Shown: positions 10,291 through 19,486 of the stretch, in pieces
Numbering within the stretch: position 1 is the stretch's first letter
How the letters are laid out: each line of letters begins with the position of its first letter
DNA from: Xanthoparmelia taractica
Lineage: Eukaryota > Ascomycota > Lecanoromycetes > Lecanorales > Parmeliaceae
Direction: 5' to 3'
Length of the DNA: 19,604 nucleotides
Assembly (NCBI GenBank): GCA_033085395.1
Contig: JANQBS010000475.1
Coordinates: forward strand, 1 to 19,604
Notes under the pieces: generated by a model
Database searches by the model: none
What the model was told of the DNA's origin: nothing
The model's input: the letters and a program-made list of their open reading frames with translations, nothing else
Program-made: the position numbers and the translations under genes

Positions 10291-10850
10291 AATTCTTGTC
10301 TTTAGCGTTTACTAGATATAAATTTTATTCTTAAAGCTACGATTACAATAGACTATCTATTGATTCTCTCTTGAACTTTAATTATATACTTCTTATCGCC
10401 TTTATTTATAGAATTAATTATTATAAAAAATATATTAAAGTCTTTAATTTAAGCGTGATTTTAACGTTTAATCTACGAAATATAATAATACTTTAAGGCG
10501 AATTAACGTGAATAATTTAAAGAAAGTAAGCTTTAAAAATAAGAGAATATAATCTAAATAAAAGTAAGAGTTATAAGAAGTATAAAAATTTTATAATATA
10601 AATTAAGATATAAGAAGTAAAATAAGTTTTAAGACGCGTGTAAGTTATAAGAAAGTTTATATTAATTTATATAAAGTTAATAAATTTTAAATAGTAATAC
10701 TATTAGAACTATAGTTATTAAATAAATTTTAAATAGTAATGTTATTAGAATTAAAAATATTATGTAATAATTCTCTAATAATAATAAAGCTATATGTGTA
10801 GTAGATATGTAGTAGCTTTCTTTATCGTTTAGTTTGACGACGCGTTGGCT
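10291..10850. other. RIP-degraded DNA next to the gypsy 3' end, no gene seen
   Basis: This stretch lies just downstream of the gypsy chromodomain and so is where its 3' LTR should be. I could not find a matching copy in 18960-19480, where the 5' LTR would lie, so LTR limits are not called. It contains one 28-bp direct repeat pair (10681-10750). No coding signal was recognised on either strand. Confidence 0.4.
10681..10750. repeat. Direct repeat, 28-bp unit, period 42
   Basis: The unit beginning taaattttaaatagtaat occurs at 10681-10708 and again at 10723-10750. The two copies differ only at an ac/gt pair of transitions. The spacer between them (ctatagttattaaa) is unique. This could be an LTR or 3'-UTR sub-repeat of the gypsy element. 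Confidence 0.7.
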
Positions 10851-10990
10851 AGTTTAAATATAGTCTAGTATTATAACGAAGCAGCGGAGCGATAGCGTTA
10901 GAGCTTCTTGCTACGGGAGTCGTAAATATGTTAGTCTTTAATTGAGATCTAGCTAATTCTTACGCCGTAGCTCTTCGAGATCTCTCTTAT
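10780..10990 (-). other. Less mutated tail of the gypsy element or its junction
   Basis: CpA/TpG and G/C-rich codons partly persist here (gaagcagcggagcgatagcg at about 10880-10900, ttgacgacgcgttggctag near 10830). On the minus strand this follows the chromodomain and could encode a Ser/Arg/Ala-rich pol tail, or be the start of the 3' LTR. Partial protection from RIP suggests that this piece was less duplicated or lies at an element boundary. Confidence 0.35.
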
Positions 10991-11059
10991 CTTTATTCTA
11001 TTAATAAAGTAATAAGATTTATCTAAGACACTATAGACGATATAATATTCGTCGATATT

Positions 11060-11235
11060 TTAAGCTAATAAGTGCACTAGAGTCTCGCGATATTTTATTT
11101 CTTTCGAATTTCTCGATCTTTTCTAAGACGTCTTAAAGATTATTAACAAAGTATTATATATTATATTACTTTTCTCAGTCGCTTTATTTTGTTAAATAAT
11201 ACGTCTTTTTTTAAACTATTTTCTTATTAAGTAAT
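11060..11235 (-). pseudogene. pol (CHD): Chromodomain at gypsy pol C-terminus, degraded
   Basis: Chromodomains read histone marks and steer integration of chromoviruses to heterochromatin. After the integrase the minus strand reads YLVK-x-SD followed by EK at about 11180-11210, then NNLQDVLEKIEKFE-like codons (a stop at the Gln) at about 11100-11150. This fits the family's YLVKW-G...WEP..NL..A...L..F layout. The aromatic positions are damaged, with TAA or TAG where Trp is expected. Position and spacing support the call more than individual residues do. Confidence 0.65.
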
Positions 11236-11239
11236 TTAT

Positions 11240-12400
11240 TAATAATATATACGTTAGCTTTCTTCTATTCTTCTATTAAGACGAATAATAGCTTATAATT
11301 ATAAGTTTTATTAAAGAAGTCTTTCTTATTTAAGTAAAGCTTTAATTATATTATAAATACGATCTAATATATCTTTATAATAGATAATAATTTTAATTCG
11401 TACGCGAGATAACTTACTTGACGTTTAATAGTAAAAGATTCGATACATTAAATAGATAGCTTTCTATTAAGTAGTTCGAGCACGAAGTAGTTATTATGTA
11501 AGTATAGATACATCTTCTTTCTTAGCGTAAGATTAATATAATATATATCATAATAATATTTCGCTATTGCGTTAGCTTACGCGATAAACTTTTTAGTTAT
11601 TTTTTATCTTATTATCTAAAATTAAAAGAAATCTTTTAAAGAAAAATCGATTAATAATTCTAAAACGTAATTAATATAAAATTTATATATAATTTCGTTT
11701 AACGTCGTCGATGAAAGTATTATATAAGTTATTTAGAATAGTCTATATATAGACTAAAATAGTAATAAAGTTCTTATTTGAGTTTACGATTAAGTAATAG
11801 CGTAAAGCGATCTTTATTATTTAATTAATTCGTTCTAATTATTTATCTATTTAAAAATAATATATCGTAGAAATTAATATTTTAATACTTAATCTAAGAA
11901 ATAGTATTTTCTAGAAATCTAATATAAATTTATTATTCTAATCGAAGATAATCGCTTAAGATACTCTTTAGTCGTGTTTTATTATAAAAATAAAAAAGAT
12001 ATTAACTCACTCTATAGTGCTTTAAGTATTCTTATTAAGATTAATTAATAGCTTTTTATTAAACTTATATATAATATTAAGAATTATATTATAGACGTCT
12101 CTTCATATAAGCGATAAAGCGACGATAAAGTTTATTTTTATTATATAAAATAGCGTTAACGAAAAAGTAATTAGGCGTAGCGAATCGTATAACGAATATC
12201 TCTTCGTTTAATTAACTTAATATTTCGAATAATAATAAATATATCTTTATAGTTATCGAGATAGCTTTCGTAGATATAAGAAGCTCGCGATGCGGTCGTA
12301 CGTATAATAAAATTTATTATAATTATAATGATTATTTATTAGCTGGAAGATCTTCTTATAAAGAGTCTTAGAAGTATATAATTATTTTTTATTATCGATT
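11240..12400 (-). pseudogene. pol (IN): gypsy integrase, catalytic region degraded
   Basis: The minus strand reads a gypsy DDE integrase. The first catalytic Asp position is now Asn (rc of 12130-12132, within INFIVALSLI). KFNKKLLI then a Lys-Asn-Thr/Ser-rich strip follows as in the family's SK...GKTTS block. The second Asp is kept (rc of 11941-11943, IIFD-x-NNKF-I-LDF), and the Glu is kept (rc of 11833-11835, LERIN), preceded by the YYF-x-ID segment that is HPQTDGQ in relatives. ALRYYL and the LNNLYN segment follow at expected spacing. Stops stand at Gln, Arg and Trp positions. Gypsy Gly/His/Pro residues are often replaced by single transitions. Confidence 0.87.
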
Positions 12401-12559
12401 TCGTTTATAAAATAAATAAGCTCGTTACGAAGTTTAAATTATAATTTCTTTAATTATTATTTCATATCTTATTTATCGATAGTAGATTAAGTGAATTTTA
12501 AGATCTTAAGAATTCTAATTTAGCGCTTATTATTAATATAGCTTCGCTTTAATCTAAAC

Positions 12560-12936
12560 TTAAAGTCGTTCGATATTTTAATTAAGATTATATAATATAT
12601 TATATTAAAGTTATCGAATATTAAGCTATTTAATAAATTATTTATTTAATATATTTTTACGTTCTTTACCTTTAGTCGAGAGAGAGTATTCGAGATAATA
12701 TAAAGCTTTTTAAACTTATATTACACGTTGAGACTAAATTAAAATAAATATATAAAAGCTCTTATTAGTCGTAAGTTAAGTTTATTAATATTAATAAAAG
12801 TTATCTTAATTTACTTAACTACAAAGATCGTCGTCGAGTAATTTATATATATTATTACTAGGAATTTATCTAGCGTCCCGTCGATATACTAAGTCACGAT
12901 AAGATATTTAATTCTTCGTGTTAATTATATTAATTC
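12560..12936 (-). pseudogene. pol (RH): gypsy RNase H, C-terminal half (downstream of insertion)
   Basis: Directly left of the TA-flanked insertion the minus strand resumes RNase H: LTRRIKYLI at about 12900-12926, YIDGTLDKFLVIIYINYSTT at about 12835-12895 (the I-YTDH block, with Asp to Asn), then TYD near 12760 and a FILSRILSLD run near 12680 that matches the ...IIPDALSRL end of gypsy RNase H. It completes the half found at 15144-15340, which shows that one coding region was split by the insertion at 12939-15052. Confidence 0.8.
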
Positions 12937-12938
12937 TA

Positions 12939-12981
12939 CGAAGATCTACATTAAAAGTTCTACATATACGCTAAAACTCTT
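12939..12981 (+). repeat. Left terminal inverted repeat of the TA-flanked element
   Basis: It pairs with the sequence at about 15010-15052. Mismatches are mostly transitions of RIP type: the left copy has tacattaaaag and ctacatatacg where the right has cactaaaag and ctgcacatacg when read on the same strand. The right copy is therefore closer to the original. Confidence 0.78.
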
Positions 12982-13710
12982 GGCATTTCTTAATATTTTT
13001 AAGATTCCTATCAAAACCTTATATAGTCTTATAATCTAATGAATATTCTTTATATAGCTACGAATATAGTTATTTACTCGCTTAATAGCATTATAGAGTT
13101 ATATATTCCCTTTTATACGATTTTCTCGATACTTATTATTGATCTATAAACGAATAACTTTAATAATATATCGAGATATTCGCTTAATGTATCTCTAAAT
13201 TCTCTCTTAAATAAGCTTCTTGTTTTAATAATAAATCTATCGCTTTTCGATCTTCTTTTAAATTCTTAATATATCGTTTTAAATAATTTAACGCTTTAAT
13301 TAAGATTAATACGATTTAATTATATTAAGATTCGATAAGTTACTATATTAGAGTATTCTAAGAATATTTATAATTATAAAGATTAAGATCTAATATTTAG
13401 ATACGTGTATCGAGATCTTATTCTTTATAATTACAATATTAGATTTATCTAATTTATATTTTTAAGTAAGTTTTAAAAGCTCTAAATAAGAATCTATATC
13501 TAATAAGCGTAAGAAATTCGAGAATTTTAGAGTTTTAGACCTTTTTTTAATAGCGATATTAATTAATTTTTTTCTTCTTTTTATTAATAATAATCTTTTT
13601 AATCTTTATATTAAAATATTACTTAGATTTCTTATTAGAAAGATTTCGTAAGTCTATATATTATATATCGATCTTAAAGTTTTAAGTTAACTTATACTTA
13701 GACTTTAAAG

Positions 13711-13986
13711 TACGGGTCGGAAAGGTGTGGTATATTTGATGGTATGGGACCAGGTTTTCGAATACCATACCGAAAGGTATAGGATATCCCATACCCTCAT
13801 TGGGTTTTTAATAAATGTATTACGTAATATTTTTTTATATTCTAAAAATACGTAAAAAGCTTAGGCGAACGCTTATATAATTATAAAATTCTATAAATAG
13901 ATTAAAAAGATATAATTTTTTAAAAAAAGTTGAAAAAAAGTTAAAAACGACTATGTTCAACAGATACCACACCTTTCCGACCAGTA
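13711..13986 (-). mobile_element. MITE copy 3, complete, 276 bp, nested in the TA-flanked element
   Basis: This is the reverse-oriented complete copy of the MITE at 5439-5714, of identical length. Ends are tacgggtcgg at 13711 and ccgaccagta at 13977-13986, with one damaged position in the right end. The 8-bp target duplication ctttaaag is perfect (13703-13710 and 13987-13994). It keeps CpA/TpG sites while sitting in heavily RIPed DNA, so it landed after the host element was mutated or it was too short to be attacked. Confidence 0.93.
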
Positions 13987-15009
13987 CTTTAAAGTCTTAT
14001 TAATAGTCGCGAGATTCTTAATATATATCTTCTTTTCTTTAATCGTCTCGATTTTCTAGATATAATATAACTTCTTTTTATTATAAAAAAAATAGTTTTA
14101 AAATATAAATTTTATAATATTTACGAAATAACGTCGTATAATTAATTTATTAAAGACTTCGTGAGATTAACGTTAGACTCGCACTCTTTCACGCCGAGAA
14201 TTTAGAATTATACTTATTTCATTACTTCAAATAACGTCTTTTTATTATTTTGTACTCTAATTCTTATATCGTAAAGCGAATTAACATTAAGCTTTTATTA
14301 TAATCTTTATAAGAGATAATTTTTTAATTATTTTATAGAATTAAAAGTTAATATATTTTAATATTTATAATATTATAATAAATAAGATTTCTTATTTAAT
14401 AGTAAGTATAAACGAAGTCTTTTTATAATTATAGCGATTTTTTTATATAATAATTAAAATAGCACTCTTAAGTTCGAGAATAATAACTAAAAGTTATCTA
14501 AATCTAGATATATTACTTATATATAAAAATAATAATTTCTAAAAGTTATTAAGATTATATTTTTTATTACGAGCTTATTTTTATAGACGATTAATAATAA
14601 AATAATAGATCTTAATTATAGTAGTAATAATCTTAATAGTAATATTAGCTTCGATTAAAGTAAATATCTAAAGTCTAATTTCGTCGTTATAATTAATAAT
14701 TTAAGCTTTATTTATAAATATTCTAATGTAAAGAATATAGAGAGAACTTCTTTCTATGATTATTATGTGAATTATATATAATAAAAAGTTAATAGAACTC
14801 TTCTTTTCTCGTAGATTAATACACTTTAATATTAACGTCGCGACTCGTAATAAGATATATATACTTCTTATATATAATTATAACGTCGCTATAATACATA
14901 TATACTTCGTATATATACACCCCGTATATATAGCATTGATATCGCTACTAAGTAGAAAGCATTGATATTCAAGAAATTTGAAAGATTTACCAAGCATATC
15001 AAGAATATT

Positions 15010-15052
15010 AAGAGTTTTAGCGTATGTGCAGAACTTTTAGTGTAGATATTCG
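15010..15052 (-). repeat. Right terminal inverted repeat of the TA-flanked element
   Basis: Reads aagagttttagcgtatgtgc on the plus strand from 15010 and continues to ...tgtagatattcg at 15052, followed by TA. It is the better preserved of the two ends, since tgtgca is still present. Beyond about 43 bp the homology to the left end becomes patchy (agaatatt versus aaatatta). Confidence 0.78.
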
Positions 15053-15053
15053 T

Positions 15054-15143
15054 ATTATCTTTAATTCTATTATCTTTAACTCTATTATCTTTAATTCTAT
15101 TATCTTTAGTTCTATTATCTTTAATTCTATTATCTTTAATTCT
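15054..15143. repeat. 15-bp tandem repeat, six copies, in frame with gypsy RNase H
   Basis: Six full units of attatctttaattct start at 15054, 15069, 15084, 15099, 15114 and 15129. Two carry a single transition each (aactct, agttct). On the minus strand 15 bp is five codons and reads E-L-K-I-I repeated, continuing in frame from the SRY-x-x-x-ELK segment of gypsy RNase H. The TA-flanked element starts directly at the array's left edge, so its target TA belongs to the first unit. A diverged unit (attatattaattct) lies on the far side at about 12924-12937. Confidence 0.88.
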
Positions 15144-16330
15144 ATAAATTAATAACGAGACTTAACGAAAATTAATATCTTATTAAGAAATATAATAAAC
15201 TCGATATTCTTTTTATTAAAGCTGGTCTTATTATTTTAATATAATAGATAATTATATCGAAGTCTTACTTGAAAGCGTTAATATCTATATATAATTATCG
15301 ACTAAAATTATAATAAACGAGAAATATTAACTCATTAAAAGCTTTTCATAGTCTTTTAAAAATATAAATCTTTTTCTTAATAGAAATATCGAGACGACTT
15401 TCTCTATTAAATATTTTTCGAGCTTTACTCTTAATCAAAGCGATTATATTATTTATATATAGTAGAAAATATAATTTCTAAGTTAATTAATTATTTCTAG
15501 ATAAGTTTTTAGATTTTTTAAGATAATAAGAAAACTAAGCTTAATAATAATTATAAGTTTCTCTTCTACGATGCTTAGTCTTAGACTATCTATCTTTTAA
15601 CTTAATAATATTATTAATAAATATTTTAAGAAAATTTTAAATAATTTAATCGTAATATTATATTTCTTAAAGAGAGCGAAGACTCGTTATAGATAATTTA
15701 AATACTCTTTTAGAATATTATTAAAAATTATAATACTATTAATATAAGCTTTAACGAAGCTACGAAAATCTCTAAAAAGCTTATTATCTATCGTTATACG
15801 TATATTAAGCTATTCTTAAAACTTATAATAATTATATTTCACTACTCGCTTTCGCGATAAATAATTACAATAAGCTTATAATAATTCTTATAGCGTATTA
15901 GTTATTAATAAAAGTAACTCAATTTATATATAATATTAATATATTTATAGTTTTATATTAATATAGTAATATTCGCTTATAATAATATTAGATAAGAATT
16001 AGATTTCGTAATTTTATTTAATTCGCGAATATTAACGATTACTCGTTTCTTATAAGTAAACGCCTTATTTAAGAAGTAAATAATTCTTTATATTATAAAT
16101 ATTAAATAATTATACGAAATCGACTTACTCGTTTAATTTATCTTTTCTTTTTTATATAATCTATTAAACTTTTTATTTATAAGCTATCTATCTTCTTATT
16201 TTATTAAATAAATCTTTATAAACTCTAATTTAACGTTAAATAGCGTCTTAATCGATATTTATTTCTTCTCTAATATATTTATTACTTTATCGAAATCACG
16301 AAATATTAATTAAAGAGTTGGTTATCTTCT
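15144..16330 (-). pseudogene. pol (RT-RH): gypsy reverse transcriptase and first half of RNase H, degraded
   Basis: The minus strand follows a fungal gypsy RT: a KINxTSKS segment near 16130, then YKKRVIVNIRELNKITKSNSY at about 15990-16055 (the family's VVDIRGLNK..D-YP block, Asp to Asn), then AYINSIIIF at about 15723-15749 where relatives have Y-(I/V)-DD. Here the first Asp is Asn and the second Ser. Next come LKEYLNYL, VFALFKKYNITIK-FK and the L-L-x-x-K-I-DSL-LS block at about 15590-15700, then RNYIFYY at about 15465-15485. RNase H starts near 15360 (FNELIF, IDINAF) and runs into ISSLLYFL near 15210, breaking off at the tandem repeat. Both active-site changes make it dead. Confidence 0.9.
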
Positions 16331-17600
16331 AAATAGTATTTATCTAATAAGATACTTGATTTAATTAATAATAATAACGTTATTAACTATAACGTATTCG
16401 ATTAATAAAAGTATAGACGTTTTTATTACTTCTATTACGACGAGAATAGTAATAATAACGATTCATTTTTATAACGATCGCACGATTAATATTATCTTAA
16501 ATAAAGTAGCAAAAAAATATTTTTTCTCTTCGTATTTAAGAATCTTTTTTAATCTTATTTGTTTAAGAATAATAATTACGAATAATAACGTATTTTAACT
16601 TGCATTATAAATATCTCGACGTTAATTATATAGATAATTACTTCGCTCTCGATATCGAGATTTATTAATAAATTTATAATTTAAATAGATAATCGCGATT
16701 CTTAAATAAGATTCTTCTAGATTTAATAAATATATTTACGATTTTAAATAATTTTATAATAATTTACTTAATAGCTTATATTATTCGTTTCTATCGCTTT
16801 TTTAAGAACTTAATTATTAAGAAATACGATATATTCTTATTTAGTCGAAGACGCTTCGCTAATAAATTTATTATCGCTTCTTTTAAATTAAAAATACCTA
16901 TATTAATTAATATTTTAATATTTAACTTTTTAATTAAGTGAATATCTCGATTAATCTTAATTATAGCGAGCGTTTCTATCGCTTCTTCTTTTAAAAAGTA
17001 TTAATCTTTATATATTCGAAGCTAATATATCTAATACTCTTAATCTCGCGTACGATAATAGACTTTTAAGTGCGAAGAATTTCTATAATTAAATATTTAA
17101 AAAGATATTATACTTTATTAAGAATAGATATAATATAATAGATATTAATTTCTACGTCGATAAAGTTTAACTTCTTCTTAACGATCGTATATATTGTAGC
17201 GTATTTTTAAGAATAAAATTTATATTCTTTCTTAGTAATAGCGAATAATTACGTAATTTTAATCGAACGCTTTTATTGATTATTAGCGCTACGCGACGCT
17301 ATCTAAAACGTCGTCGACTCTTTCTATTTATTATAATAAATATATATATATCGTCAGAGCTTATTATTAAAGTAATAAACGACTTCGCAACGACGATAGA
17401 TAAACTTCTTTTACATAATAAAGTGAGCGTTAATATAATCTTCTTAATATTTCTCGTTTAATTACTCGTAGCTATTTAATTAATAAGACGATTTCTTCTT
17501 ATCTTCGAAAAGACTATTTAGAATTTAATTATCGATCTTAAAAATATCTATCTTATTCTTTTTATTCCCGTCTTTAAAATAGACTAATTAAGCATATATT
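16331..17600 (-). pseudogene. gypsy protease/linker region, poorly readable
   Basis: This lies between gag and RT, where gypsy protease and the RT N-terminus are expected. Short minus-strand runs fit pol upstream of RT (a DFDKVINILEKK segment near 16260-16300), but the protease D-(S/T)-G box is not recognisable. AT content is extreme and stops frequent. A plus-strand frame of 61 codons at 17276-17461 is the longest in the window but runs antisense to this region and has no family resemblance. Confidence 0.5.
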
Positions 17601-18960
17601 AAATATTTATTTTAATAAGATTGAAACGATTAATTAGTTTAATTATTATAGATAGATTAATATAACTATCGATAGAATTGAGATTATTGCTATTTTTAGA
17701 GAGAATCTAACGCGTTTGCGAGATCTATTACTATCTATAAGCGGGACTATTAAGGCGATAGAGACGATAGTCTATTTTAAGACTAGTAAATAGAGTAAAT
17801 TTCGCGCGACGAATAAGAATTTTAAAAGATACGAAATAGAGACTAATATAGTCGGGTATACTAAGGTTATTAATATTAATAGTCGCTATAATATAATTAT
17901 TAATTAGAGTTTAATACCTATTATTATAACTATTAAGAGCGAGATTAATATTAATTATAGCTATTATTAGACTTATTATTATAGGGTCGAGATGACTATC
18001 GCTAATTACGATAGATCTTTTATTAAATCTTCTTCTATTCTTTAATCTCTTTTAAGAATCTATTTAATATAATTTTCTTCGTGAATTAATTAATATCTCG
18101 CTTTAATAATAAACTATAATTATATTAAATTTATATTAATTATTAGAAGTCGAAGTTAAAACTAATATTCTTTACGTAATTAATTATAACTTAAATATAA
18201 TTAGATAATTCTTTATCGAAGCGAATATCGACGATATTAATGCGTTCGTTAATTAGCGAAGTAAAAGCGATAGAATAACTCAATTTAAAGCGTTTCTATA
18301 ATATTTAGACTTACTATTTATTTATTTATTCATCGTAATATTAATCTTTTAAGCTTATTAAGCTCTTTTATATATTAAATAAGAATAATATCACGAAGAT
18401 AGATATTTAAATTAATGCGTATTAACTTCTTTTCTTTCATTAGAATTATATTCTTTACTCGTTTTATAAAAAGATATATATTATAATAATATATATTCTT
18501 ATCTTTTTTAATTATAAGGTCGATATCTACTAATAAAGCTAGATACGAGTTAAAGAAATTAACTTCTTCTAATCGTTATTGCGACGTAGCGTTATTGCTA
18601 TTATTAGACGAATCTTAAGAATTTTATAAGTCTACTTATTTAACTAATTTAGTAAAATCGATAATAAGAATATTAAATATTTAACGAAGTTTCGCTCGCT
18701 AAGCCTTTATAAAGTTAATATTAACTATATTAGCTTGCTTTAGTGAGTCTATAGAATTATAATAAATAGTCTTCTTCGCTAAAGTGTCGAATATCGTAGA
18801 TAATAAATTAAGGGATAAAGAATATCTTAAGAAGTTGAATAATATAGTAATAGATAAGAGCTGCGGCGAATCTATAGTAGAAGAGATATTTAAAGAAGTC
18901 GAGGCTAACGATAAGATTGACGTATAGTTAGTAGAAGATAGTAATGCGAGTGCACGTAAT
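17601..18960 (-). pseudogene. gag: gypsy gag-like region, degraded
   Basis: The minus strand upstream of pol gives one largely continuous reading. It begins with a Ser/Thr/Leu-rich part near 18830-18950 (LASTSLNISSTIDSPQLLSI), continues through FINSYLALL-type helices near 18540, KNIILMKEKKLIRINLNIYLRDIILI near 18380-18460 and KARY-x-LIHEENYIK near 18050-18100, to basic RSRKRVRFSL near 17700. Helical, charged and without enzyme motifs, it fits a gag by position, but I saw no intact zinc knuckle. Codons rich in CpG are preserved. The start cannot be fixed. Confidence 0.55.
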
Positions 18961-19478
18961 TAATTAATAACTTTTTTTAAATCGTAATATTAATCGCCTA
19001 AAGCTTAATTTATTAATTATTTATAATAAGAAATATTTTAACTCGTCGAGAAGAATCGATCTATCTCGACGATTTTTTAGAATATTAATATTAATACTTA
19101 ATCAACGACTTTAATATTTCTTCGTCTATTTAAGATAACTTAAATTAAATATTTAATAATTTCTCTTATCTATTACTCGAGAATATTAAGATACTTATAA
19201 CTCGTTTAATTAAACTTCTTAAATTATAAAGCGAGTATTATTATAATCGGCTTAGGAAAAATAGTAACGTTCTTAACTTGTAGAGCGTGTCTAATAATAT
19301 TTACTAGAGTAATTACAAATGCTTTTTAACTTTTCGAAAATACGTAGTATAAATTTTTAGAAAAGATAAAATACGTATCGCTAAAAGAATAATAGATAGC
19401 GAGTAGTTTTTAAGTATAGAATTAATATCTAATAAGTAATTCGTGATATTCGCTATAGTAGAACGAAATTAAGCGTTA
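18961..19478. other. Probable gypsy 5' region, no gene seen
   Basis: This stretch lies upstream of the gag reading on the minus strand, where a leader and 5' LTR would be. RIP signature is strong but a few TG/CA sites survive (acttgtagagcgtgtc near 19275, acaaatgc near 19316). An inverted repeat, ctcgtcgag at 19042-19050 with its partner tctcgacga at about 19065-19073, may fold. No LTR ends or primer binding site were recognised. Confidence 0.35.
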
Positions 19479-19486
19479 CTATTATT

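Larger units (their letters stand above)
12939..15052. mobile_element. Tc1/mariner-like DNA transposon, TA-flanked, hosting MITE copy 3
   Basis: The left end cgaagatctacattaaaag and the right end are inverted copies over about 43 bp (12939-12981 and about 15010-15052), with the shared core agttct-c-cata-acgctaaaactctt. Each is flanked by TA (12937-12938 and 15053-15054), the target site of Tc1/mariner/pogo elements. Minus the 276-bp MITE and its 8-bp duplication, the element is about 1.83 kb, close to fungal Fot1/pogo-type elements. The interior is RIP-degraded: long minus-strand readings exist at 13990-14560 and 13020-13700, but I could not identify a DDE motif or the HTH. The right end kept more CpA/TpG than the left. 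Class is inferred from ends, target and size. Confidence 0.72.
10850..19480 (-). mobile_element. Ty3/gypsy chromovirus-type LTR retrotransposon, RIP-degraded, with nested insertions
   Basis: On the minus strand, from high to low coordinates, the order is gag, protease region, RT, RNase H, integrase, chromodomain. Integrase after RNase H is the gypsy order (copia has it before RT), and the terminal chromodomain marks the chromovirus branch common in fungi. Stops are mostly TAA/TAG at Gln/Trp positions. The RNase H region is split by a TA-flanked DNA transposon (12939-15052) that itself contains MITE copy 3. Without these insertions the span is about 6.5 kb, a normal gypsy size. Both outer limits are approximate because no LTR pair could be matched by eye. 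Confidence 0.88.

Noticed and set aside
14880..14935. tatatac-rich run with repeated cttcgtatata / accccgtatata motifs as a promoter or centromere-like element
   Set aside because: Short AT-rich direct repeats are common here and the run lies inside the TA-flanked transposon. No support for a regulatory role.
15054..15143. CRISPR-like array
   Set aside because: The 15-bp units are adjacent with no spacers, and the context is a eukaryotic retroelement.
17276..17461. 61-codon plus-strand open frame
   Set aside because: It runs antisense to the gypsy protease/gag region, is Ile/Leu/Lys-rich as expected of AT-rich DNA, has no recognisable domain, and is only the longest of many chance frames. 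Not called as a gene.
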